The notes under the pieces were generated by a model. It was not told the DNA's origin and ran no database searches. It was given only the letters and a program-made list of their open reading frames with translations. Of a DNA stretch of 64,000 nucleotides, positions 57,739-64,000 are shown in pieces (position 1 is the first letter of the stretch; each line of letters starts with the position of its first letter). Both the position numbers and the translations under genes were made by a program. Location of the stretch: contig CT978603.1 of assembly GCA_000063525.1 (NCBI GenBank), forward strand, positions 1,793,105 to 1,857,104, given 5' to 3'. This DNA is from Synechococcus sp. RCC307. GTDB lineage: Bacteria; Cyanobacteriota; Cyanobacteriia; PCC-6307; Cyanobiaceae.

Positions 57739-58646
57739 ATCAGTCGCTGGGTCAGATCAGGAAGCAACGATTCATCGGCAGCCCGCTCGGGCCCTTCACT
57801 GAAAGCCACCACCAAAAAGGGCCTGCAGCCTGGGGTTTCGATATAAGCCGCATCGTGGCGGGCCTGGCTCATCCAGCCGGCCTTGCTCCAGAGGCGACTC
57901 TCCACGGGCAAGCCTCCACCTAAAAAGCCATCCACCTGATTTTCAGGATCCGCCTTTCGCTCCTCCAGATCAAGGCTGCGGCTCAACAGATCCCGCAGGC
58001 GAGCTGACGCCAAAGGCGACACCCAAGCACCCGTCAGCACTGCATGCAGCATGCGCGCCGTGATGTCGGTGCTGAGCCGGTTGCGGTTCTCCAAGTCAGC
58101 GCCATAAAACTGCCGCTCGCGGCCATAGGGGCCTTCACCCCAGGTTTTTTGGCAGGCGTTCGAGCCCTCCCATTCAGGCCAGCCGAGGGAGGCAAACCAC
58201 TGATTCACCAACTGGCGCTGTCGCGCCCAACTGGAAAAAGGATCCGGCGGCAACTCAGGGCCACTGGTGGTGCCGCTCAGCAGGTCCATCACCAGGGAGG
58301 TGGCGTCATTGCTCGAGTCGCCAATCATGTCCTGCATGGCTCGCCGCAACTCAGGGCTCTCCAGCAACAAATCCCTCGACAGCCACTGCTCAATGGCCAT
58401 GGCATAGGCCAGTTTCACCACACTGGCGGGGTAGCGCTGCTGATCACTGCGGTGCGCAGCGCCGCGAATCGGCAGCGACCAAACATCTTTGGACTCCAGG
58501 CCTGCGGCCAGATCGATGGGGGAGGAGTCGTACAGCAGCCAGGTGATGCTCAGCTGCTCCTCCAAGCCGGGCCGCGTGGCCTTTAAGTCGTCAAGCACCG
58601 CATGAAGGGCCTGGGTCAGGTCCGAGTCGGGGCGGTAGAACGCCAT
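57717..58646 (-). CDS. Beta-lactamase-like serine hydrolase
   Basis: A 309-residue protein related to class A beta-lactamases and penicillin-recognising enzymes. The Ser-x-x-Lys motif is PASVVKLAYAM, the second motif SSN in GDSSNDATSLVMDLL, and a KAG triad in WSKAGWMSQ replaces the usual KTG. No signal peptide is present with ATG 58646; an upstream in-frame start at 58694 would add MLRLARLGSPRLLACL, a weakly hydrophobic start, but would overlap the divergent gene. Cyanobacterial relatives are of unknown function; antibiotic resistance should not be assumed. Confidence 0.8.
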   Translation of the reverse strand: MAFYRPDSDLTQALHAVLDDLKATRPGLEEQLSITWLLYDSSPIDLAAGLESKDVWSLPIRGAAHRSDQQRYPASVVKLAYAMAIEQWLSRDLLLESPELRRAMQDMIGDSSNDATSLVMDLLSGTTSGPELPPDPFSSWARQRQLVNQWFASLGWPEWEGSNACQKTWGEGPYGRERQFYGADLENRNRLSTDITARMLHAVLTGAWVSPLASARLRDLLSRSLDLEERKADPENQVDGFLGGGLPVESRLWSKAGWMSQARHDAAYIETPGCRPFLVVAFSEGPERAADESLLPDLTQRLIQASALS

Positions 58647-58663
58647 CAAGCAGGCCAACAAGC

Positions 58664-59413
58664 GTGGCGACCCTAAACGAGCTAAACGAAGCAACCCCAG
58701 CGGCCCTGGAGTTGTTGCACCCCCTCAGCCACTGGCGCTTGAGCCATGCGCTCGATCTCTACAGCAGCCCCCTGGGTTCGGGTCTGGCCACCCAAGCCTG
58801 GGCCAGGCGCGAGCTGCAGCTGCTGGATCAACCCGCCCGCTATGGACGCCGGCAGGTTGCACTGGCTGAAGATGGCTACCGGGCGTGGGTTGAACCGCAG
58901 GACTTGCTGGGTCGTGCCTGGCGTTGCCGCCCCTATCAGCCGCGCTTGCTGAGCGCTGAGCTCATCCAACAACGCTTACCGGCGGTGTTGCGCTTCTGCC
59001 AAAGCGCTGCTGAGCACGACAACACTTACCTGTGGGGAGGCAGCCTCGGCCCCAATTACGACTGCTCAGGCCTAATGCAACGGGCCTTTGCCAGCGAAGG
59101 AATCTGGATTCCCCGAGATGCTTATCAGCAGGAACGGTTCTGCCAGAAGGTGGCGATCAGCGCTGATCAACAGCAACTGCTGCGTCCGGCCGATCTGGTC
59201 TTTTTTGGCCGCCCTCAACGCTGCACCCATGTGGGCCTCTATCTCGGCGGTGGCCGCTATTTGCACAGCTCCGGCCAAGAGCATGGCCATAACCGCATCG
59301 CCATTGACACGTTGCACAGCTGGGACAAAAGCCCAGTGGCCACCCACTACCGCATGGAATTGCGGGGTGCTGGCAGAGTGCAGCGCTGCCACGATGGCAG
59401 CCACCTTCCCTGA
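58664..59413 (+). CDS. NlpC/P60-family cell-wall peptidase
   Basis: A 249-residue protein with a C-terminal NlpC/P60 cysteine peptidase domain. The catalytic cysteine is in YDCSGLMQRAFASEGI, the His in CTHVGLYLGGGRYLHSS, preceded by TYLWGGSLGPN. The N-terminal half (about 1-110) resembles SH3-like/bacterial-SH3 regions (YSSPLGSGLATQAWARRE, YRAWVEPQDLLG) that bind wall peptides. No signal peptide is visible. Start GTG 58664, 17 bases from the divergent hydrolase start. Probably trims peptidoglycan peptides. Confidence 0.85.
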   Translation: MATLNELNEATPAALELLHPLSHWRLSHALDLYSSPLGSGLATQAWARRELQLLDQPARYGRRQVALAEDGYRAWVEPQDLLGRAWRCRPYQPRLLSAELIQQRLPAVLRFCQSAAEHDNTYLWGGSLGPNYDCSGLMQRAFASEGIWIPRDAYQQERFCQKVAISADQQQLLRPADLVFFGRPQRCTHVGLYLGGGRYLHSSGQEHGHNRIAIDTLHSWDKSPVATHYRMELRGAGRVQRCHDGSHLP

Positions 59414-59425
59414 GTCCAGACGGCC

Positions 59426-60403
59426 GTGACCCTTTCTGTGGTGATCCCCCTCTACAACGAAGAGGAGAGCCTCTCGATGCTCGTGGCTCAGCTGCTCGGC
59501 AGCCTGAGGCCTTTGGGGGAACCCTTTGAATTGGTCTTGGTGGATGACGGCTCTAGCGACCGCACCGCTGAATTACTGCAAGAGCTAAGCCGCACCACAC
59601 CCGAACTGGTGGCTGTGTTGCTGCGCCGAAACTACGGCCAAACCGCCGCCATGGCCGCTGGTTTTGATGCCTGCCGCGGCGATGAGATCGTCACCCTTGA
59701 TGGGGATCTGCAGAACGATCCAGCGGACATCCCCATGATCGTGGAGAAGCTGCGCCAGGGCTACGACCTGGTGAGTGGCTGGCGCCACCAGCGCCAAGAC
59801 GCGGCCATCAGCCGTTTGCTGCCATCGAAGCTGGCCAACAAGTTGATTGCCCGGGTCACCGGGGTGCGGCTGCACGACTACGGCTGCTCACTCAAGGCCT
59901 ACCGCCGCGAGTTGGTGACCGACATGAACCTCTACGGAGAGCTGCATCGCTTCCTGCCAGCACTGGCCTACATCGAGGGCGCCCGCATCAGTGAAGTGAA
60001 GGTGAACCACAAAGCTCGCCAGTTTGGCGAAAGCAAATACGGCATCGACCGCACCTTCCGGGTGCTGATGGATCTGCTCACCGTGTGGTTCATGAAGCGC
60101 TTCCTGACCCGTCCCATGCACGTATTTGGCTTCTGGGGCCTGATGGCCCTCGTGGCTGGCGGCCTAATGGGCAGCGTGTTGGTGGTTCAAAAGCTGCTGG
60201 GCGCTGATATCGGCACACGGCCGCTCCTCACCCTCTGCGTGCTGCTGCTGCTCACCGGGGTTCAACTGTTCTGCTTCGGACTGCTGGCTGAAGTGATGAT
60301 GCGCACCTATCACGAAAGCCAAGGGCGGCCGATCTACCGCATCCGCGCCACGTTGCGAGGTAGCGAAGCCTTGCCTGAGCCGGCGGTTGCTGCATTGCGA
60401 TAA
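59426..60403 (+). CDS. GT2 glycosyltransferase, DPM1/GtrB-like
   Basis: A 325-residue membrane-attached glycosyltransferase. VVIPLYNEEESLSMLV, VDDGSSDRTAELL and TLDGDLQNDPADIPMI are the GT2 donor and metal-binding motifs; the C-terminus has two membrane helices (about 225-280), as in GtrB and PglC-type polyisoprenyl-phosphate glycosyltransferases. It likely loads a sugar onto a polyprenyl phosphate for wall or glycan synthesis. Start GTG 59426, 12 bases after the NlpC/P60 gene. The end overlaps a convergent gene by 70 bases. Confidence 0.88.
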   Translation: MTLSVVIPLYNEEESLSMLVAQLLGSLRPLGEPFELVLVDDGSSDRTAELLQELSRTTPELVAVLLRRNYGQTAAMAAGFDACRGDEIVTLDGDLQNDPADIPMIVEKLRQGYDLVSGWRHQRQDAAISRLLPSKLANKLIARVTGVRLHDYGCSLKAYRRELVTDMNLYGELHRFLPALAYIEGARISEVKVNHKARQFGESKYGIDRTFRVLMDLLTVWFMKRFLTRPMHVFGFWGLMALVAGGLMGSVLVVQKLLGADIGTRPLLTLCVLLLLTGVQLFCFGLLAEVMMRTYHESQGRPIYRIRATLRGSEALPEPAVAALR

Positions 60404-60819
60404 CCACCGAGAGGTTCACCCCGAAACGCTTCCAAAGCGCAAGCTGCTTGGCGAGCGACAGCAACGGTGGCATCGCGCTGACCGCGGCGCAGCAGCGGCA
60501 AACAACGGCGATCTCCCCAGCGCTGAGCTTCTTGCATGGCCTGCAGGCGTTCAGCTGCGGAACCACGGCTGAGTTGCTCGAGCCATTTGAGGTGCTCCCT
60601 GGCCTGTTGCGGTGTGCTGGGCAACGCCACCAGCGCCATGGCGGCCTCCGAGCTGCGGCGCTGCTCCAACGTCTGCTTGCGATCGCGGTTCAAAGCTGCA
60701 ATCGCTGCCCCATCAAGCAAATTGGCGTCCATCCCTGGCACCACGGGGCGAAACACCAGTCGCCGCAAGAGAAAAAGCGACAAAACCAGGGTGAGAAAGG
60801 CTGCGATCGGGGCGCCCAT
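60334..60819 (-). CDS. Membrane-anchored hypothetical protein, HEAT-like
   Basis: A 161-residue protein with an N-terminal membrane helix (residues 5-22, AFLTLVLSLFLLRRLVF) and a helical remainder. RLQAMQEAQRWGDRRCLPLL and RDATVAVARQAACALEAFRG look like two HEAT-type helical pairs. No catalytic motif. Overlaps the glycosyltransferase gene by 70 bases at the 3' end; both frames look genuine. Confidence 0.6.
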   Translation of the reverse strand: MGAPIAAFLTLVLSLFLLRRLVFRPVVPGMDANLLDGAAIAALNRDRKQTLEQRRSSEAAMALVALPSTPQQAREHLKWLEQLSRGSAAERLQAMQEAQRWGDRRCLPLLRRGQRDATVAVARQAACALEAFRGEPLGGYRNAATAGSGKASLPRNVARMR

Positions 60820-60917
60820 GAAGCCAGCTGGATTGAATTTTTATGTCACCGATGGGCCTCAGATCTGAGGGTCCGATCAGCGCTACCTACAGTACCGGCG
60901 GACCTTTTGGCACCGCC

Positions 60918-61034
60918 ATGACTGGAGAATTTGCCGCCGCCTGGTTGCCCGCGGTTTTCGTGCCCATCGTCGGAATCGTTTTCCCTGCGGTGTTCATCGT
61001 TCTGGTTGGAAGCCAAATCACCGCCAGCGAGTGA
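60918..61034 (+). CDS. psaI: Photosystem I subunit VIII
   Basis: A 38-residue single-helix subunit of photosystem I. MTGEFAAAWLPAVFVPIVG is followed by IVFPAVFIVLVGSQITASE; the conserved LPA...VP.VG.VFPA pattern identifies PsaI. It helps position PsaL at the trimer interface. Forty-four bases before psaL, as in other cyanobacteria. Confidence 0.94.
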   Translation: MTGEFAAAWLPAVFVPIVGIVFPAVFIVLVGSQITASE

Positions 61035-61078
61035 CGGCCCCTGGCCTTTGACCGCCAACTGAACATTCCTTTCCACTC

Positions 61079-61570
61079 ATGACTGTGACTCCCGCCGCCG
61101 ACCCCTGCGTCGGCAACCTCGCCACACCGGTGAACAGCGGCTATTTCATCAAAGCCCTGATCAACAACCTGCCCTTCTATCGGGCTGGCATCTCACCGAA
61201 CTTCCGTGGTCTTGAGACCGGTGCCGCCTTCGGCTACCTGCTCTACGGCCCCTTCACCATCTGCGGCCCCCTGCGCAACAGCGAGTTTTCAGCAACCGCT
61301 GGCCTGCTGGCTGCAATCGGAGCGGTGCACATCCTCACGCTGCTGTTCCTGCTCTACAACCAGCCCGGCAAGCAGCCCCACATCCCCATGGCGGATGTGA
61401 CCATCGACAATCCTCCCGCTGATCTGTTCACCCGCACCGGCTGGGCTGACTTCACCAGCGGCTTCTGGCTTGGTGGTTGCGGCGGCGCTGTCTTTGCTTG
61501 GTTCCTCTGCGGCACCCTGCACGTCAACACCCTGCTGAATCTTGCCGGTGGCGTTTGGAGCGTTGGCTGA
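61079..61570 (+). CDS. psaL: Photosystem I reaction center subunit XI
   Basis: A 163-residue membrane subunit needed for PSI trimers or oligomers. [39 protein letters not shown] and [20 protein letters not shown] are typical; two to three membrane helices. Start ATG 61079. A terminator follows 27 bases after the stop. Confidence 0.97.
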   Translation: MTVTPAADPCVGNLATPVNSGYFIKALINNLPFYRAGISPNFRGLETGAAFGYLLYGPFTICGPLRNSEFSATAGLLAAIGAVHILTLLFLLYNQPGKQPHIPMADVTIDNPPADLFTRTGWADFTSGFWLGGCGGAVFAWFLCGTLHVNTLLNLAGGVWSVG

Positions 61571-61596
61571 AGCCAACTGCTTTCTCTGACATCCCA

Positions 61597-61623
61597 AGCC
61601 CCTGCCTCGGCGGGGGCTTTTTT
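61597..61623 (+). terminator. Rho-independent terminator after psaL
   Basis: AGCCCCTGCC pairs with GGCGGGGGCT (one G-T pair, tight TC turn), followed by six T residues. It separates psaI-psaL from the RND pump gene. Confidence 0.9.
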
Positions 61624-61664
61624 AATGGCAAGATCCCTCACACCAGGGGCCAGAACAGCGCTCG

Positions 61665-64000
61665 ATGTCGGTAAGCGATCCGTTTCTCAAACGACCGCTG
61701 CTGACGCTGGTGGTCAGCTTGCTGATTTTGTTGGCGGGCTTGCTGAGCTTGGCCAGCCTCGACGTCGAAAATTTGCCGCCGATCGCACCCAGTCGGGTGA
61801 GCGTGAGTGCCAACTACCCCGGCGCCAGCGCCGAAGTGGTTGAGCAAGGTGTGACCAACTTGATGGAGCGGCAGCTCAACAGCCTGGAGCGGCTGGAGAC
61901 CATCACCTCCAGCAGCAGTGCCAACGGCGCCAGCGTGCAGCTCAGCTTTCGCGGCAACCAGGGTGAGCTGGATCAAATCAATGTCCAGAACGAGGCGTCG
62001 TTAATCAGCCGGCAATTGCCGCAACCGGTGAGCCGTCAGGGTCTGCGGGTGAGGCGCAGCAGCAGCGATCTGTTGATGGTGCTGAGCTTCAGCGACAGCA
62101 GCAACACTTACACGCGTGCCTTCATCAGCAGCTGGGTGGACCGGCAGGTGCGCGAACCGCTGCTGCGGATCAATGGCGTTGGCGATGTGGTGCTGTTTGG
62201 CAGCAGCGATTTGGCCTACCGGCTGTGGCTGGATGCCACCAAGCTCAGCCGCTTTGAACTCACGATTGAGGATGTCAAAACCGCCCTGCGGAGGGAGAAC
62301 GTGCTGGCAGCCCTCGGCCAGGTGGGTGATAGCCCAGCGCCCGAAGGCCAGCAATACACCCTTCCCTTACGGATGGAAGGGCGGCTACGCAACCAACAAG
62401 AACTCGAGAACCTGATCGTCAAACCGTTGGGCGGCGGCAACAGCGTGCGACTGCAGGATCTCGGCACGGTGCGCCTTGGCGAAGAGCGGTACGGCTCGAT
62501 TGCTCGCAATCTCGATGGCCAAGCTGCCGTCGCAGTGGGGATCTTTCAGCGCGATGGCAGCAATGCCTTGGCAGTGAGCCGCTCAGTGGAAGAGCTGCTG
62601 AATCAAGCCAGTCTCGACTTCCCACCGGGATTGGAGGTGGAGACGATTGTTGATTACGCCAGCAATGTGCAAGAGAGCATCAATCAGGCGATTGCCGCCC
62701 TGCGTGATGCCGTGCTGCTGGTGTTTGCCGTGCTGCTGCTGGGACTCGGCAACTGGCGCCTGGCACTGATCACAGCGGTCGCCATCCCCGTGGCCCTGGT
62801 GGGCAGCTTCACATTGCTGAAGCTCAGCGGCGGCACCCTCAATGCTTTCACCTTGTTTGGCCTGGTGCTGGCCACCGGGGTGGTGGTGGATGACGCCATC
62901 GTCGTCAGCGAAGACATCGGCCGGCGGATCAGTGGAGGGGCCAAACCCTTCCGAGCCGCCCGCGAGGCCATGGATGAGCTCAGTGGGGCGGTGATCGCCA
63001 CCTCTCTGGTGCTGATCGTGGTGTTCCTGCCGGTCTTGGTGATGCCTGGCTCATTGGGGAGGCTGTATCAACCCCTGGCCGTGGTGATCAGCAGCACAAT
63101 CCTGTTCTCCACCATCAATGCCTTGAGCTTCACACCGGTGGCCTCAGCGGTATTGCTCGGCAAATCGTTTCGGCCCGCACCGAAGCAAGTGGAACGGCTG
63201 CGGCGAGGGCTAGCGAGAAGCTCGCAATGGCTCGACGCCCTGCAACAGCCCTACCAACGACTGCTGGAGCGAGCTCTGAGGCGGCGGCGGCTGGTGTTGA
63301 GCCTGCTGGGGGCAGGACTACTCATCACCGCCATCGGGGTGCGAGCACTGCCCACCGGCTTTGTGCCCCAAGAGGATGGCGGCCAGATCCGTGGTGTTGT
63401 GGTGCTGCCGGAAGGGGCCTCACTGGAGCGCACACAAAGCGCCATGCAACGGGTGCAGCAGGCGGTCGCCACCGAACCCTTGGTTCGCTACGGCAACTTT
63501 TATGCGGGCCGTTCCTTTGGCGATAGCGCCCCCAACAAAGGCATCTTTTTTCTCAGGCTCAAGCCGCTGCAGCAGCGATCCACAAGCACCAGCGAGGTGG
63601 TGGAACGGTTGAATCCAGCCCTGCAGCGGGCCATGGCCGGTGATGGCCGCGTGATCTTGAGCCAACCGCAACCGGTGCGCGGCTTTGGCTCAGAAGGAGG
63701 CATCAGCCTGAATCTGCTCGATGTCAGTGGCGGGCGCTTGAGCCTGCAACAGTTTGGGGATGAAGCCGATGACTTCATCGCTGCGGCCAAGGCCAGCGGA
63801 CGGTTTGAACGGGTCGGCACCCGCTTTAGTGCCAATGCCCCCTCGCTGGAGGTGATTCCTGATCGCCAACAGCTCGCCGCCGTTGGCGTCAGCTTGGAGG
63901 AGGTGGTGGCCGTGATTGGCGACAGCTTTGGCAGCACCTACGTCAACGACACCTTCAGCGATGCCCGCGTCCGGCGCGTGATCGTTCAACTCCAAGGGAG
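61665..64000 (+). CDS. RND-family multidrug/efflux transporter (3' end beyond window)
   Basis: The first 778 residues of an AcrB/MexB-type inner-membrane pump, which runs off the right edge. It begins SVSDPFLKRPLLTLVVSLL with the first membrane helix, has the porter-domain start LPPIAPSRVSVSANYPGA, and the helix-4 motif FGLVLATGVVVDDAIVVSEDI, where the two aspartates form the proton relay. GSNALAVSRSVEELL and PTGFVPQEDGGQIRGVVVLP are also typical of the HAE1 family. No membrane-fusion or TolC-like gene is adjacent within the window, so its partners and substrate are unknown. Start ATG 61665. Confidence 0.92.
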   Translation, partial: MSVSDPFLKRPLLTLVVSLLILLAGLLSLASLDVENLPPIAPSRVSVSANYPGASAEVVEQGVTNLMERQLNSLERLETITSSSSANGASVQLSFRGNQGELDQINVQNEASLISRQLPQPVSRQGLRVRRSSSDLLMVLSFSDSSNTYTRAFISSWVDRQVREPLLRINGVGDVVLFGSSDLAYRLWLDATKLSRFELTIEDVKTALRRENVLAALGQVGDSPAPEGQQYTLPLRMEGRLRNQQELENLIVKPLGGGNSVRLQDLGTVRLGEERYGSIARNLDGQAAVAVGIFQRDGSNALAVSRSVEELLNQASLDFPPGLEVETIVDYASNVQESINQAIAALRDAVLLVFAVLLLGLGNWRLALITAVAIPVALVGSFTLLKLSGGTLNAFTLFGLVLATGVVVDDAIVVSEDIGRRISGGAKPFRAAREAMDELSGAVIATSLVLIVVFLPVLVMPGSLGRLYQPLAVVISSTILFSTINALSFTPVASAVLLGKSFRPAPKQVERLRRGLARSSQWLDALQQPYQRLLERALRRRRLVLSLLGAGLLITAIGVRALPTGFVPQEDGGQIRGVVVLPEGASLERTQSAMQRVQQAVATEPLVRYGNFYAGRSFGDSAPNKGIFFLRLKPLQQRSTSTSEVVERLNPALQRAMAGDGRVILSQPQPVRGFGSEGGISLNLLDVSGGRLSLQQFGDEADDFIAAAKASGRFERVGTRFSANAPSLEVIPDRQQLAAVGVSLEEVVAVIGDSFGSTYVNDTFSDARVRRVIVQLQG

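Noticed and set aside
57717-58646. Hydrolase as an antibiotic-resistance beta-lactamase
   Set aside because: KAG replaces KTG, there is no signal peptide, and the context is core genome.

Overview
The window is a 64-kb piece of a cyanobacterial chromosome with high GC content and very dense gene packing. Photosystem I genes (psaD, psaI, psaL), ndhN, ldpA, CurT-like and ycf45-like genes, a carotenoid desaturase and the cyanobacterial forms of gshA and ppc identify a cyanobacterium. The high GC, short intergenic gaps and gene set suggest the Cyanobium / freshwater-to-euryhaline Synechococcus group; that placement is an inference from reading, not a phylogeny.

Region 1 (1-11.3 kb) is housekeeping: an aldo/keto reductase cut by the left edge, small secreted proteins, tRNA-Cys, an LpxB-related glycosyltransferase, an RNase D-like exonuclease, a PadR/Pex-like regulator, a cytochrome b6f cofactor-assembly protein, an amidase-like secreted protein, hemF, then mrp-rodA-histidine kinase and psaD with a strong terminator. 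Region 2 (11.3-24 kb) holds the overlapping trpE-gshA-ppc-acetyltransferase run, tRNA-Arg, recF (with a problem at its start), speD, larE, a CPA2 antiporter, a lipoprotein, a double-domain CobA/BtuR-like protein and two small secreted proteins.

Region 3 (24-39 kb) has an ABC exporter fused to a cyclic-nucleotide-binding domain, a JAB/JAMM protease next to an E1-like MoeB/MoeZ-rhodanese enzyme, a CurT-like thylakoid protein, a fructosamine-kinase-like protein, crtD, tyrA, a DinG-like helicase remnant, recA with a candidate LexA box, tRNA-Gln, and the ycf45-ldpA-ndhN cluster.

Region 4 (39.2-55.6 kb) is the fused S10-spc-alpha ribosomal protein cluster on the + strand: rplC through rplQ, with secY, adk, rpmJ and rpoA, continuing into truA, rplM, rpsI, rpmE, a terminator and prfA. 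It starts at rplC and contains no rpsJ, rpsN, rpmD, infA or map. Region 5 (55.6-64 kb) carries an HNH protein, alanine racemase, tRNA-Ser, a beta-lactamase-like hydrolase, an NlpC/P60 protein, a dolichol-phosphate-mannose-synthase-like glycosyltransferase, psaI-psaL with a terminator, and an RND efflux pump cut by the right edge.

I found no CRISPR array, insertion sequence, prophage, integrase or toxin-antitoxin pair. The most promising leads are the JAB-MoeZ pair, which resembles the mycobacterial Mec+/MoeZ sulfur-carrier pathway; the recF gene without a usable start codon; divergent gene pairs whose start codons share a CATG; and several catalytic-looking proteins that lack key residues (helicase-like protein, histidine kinase, Mrp).
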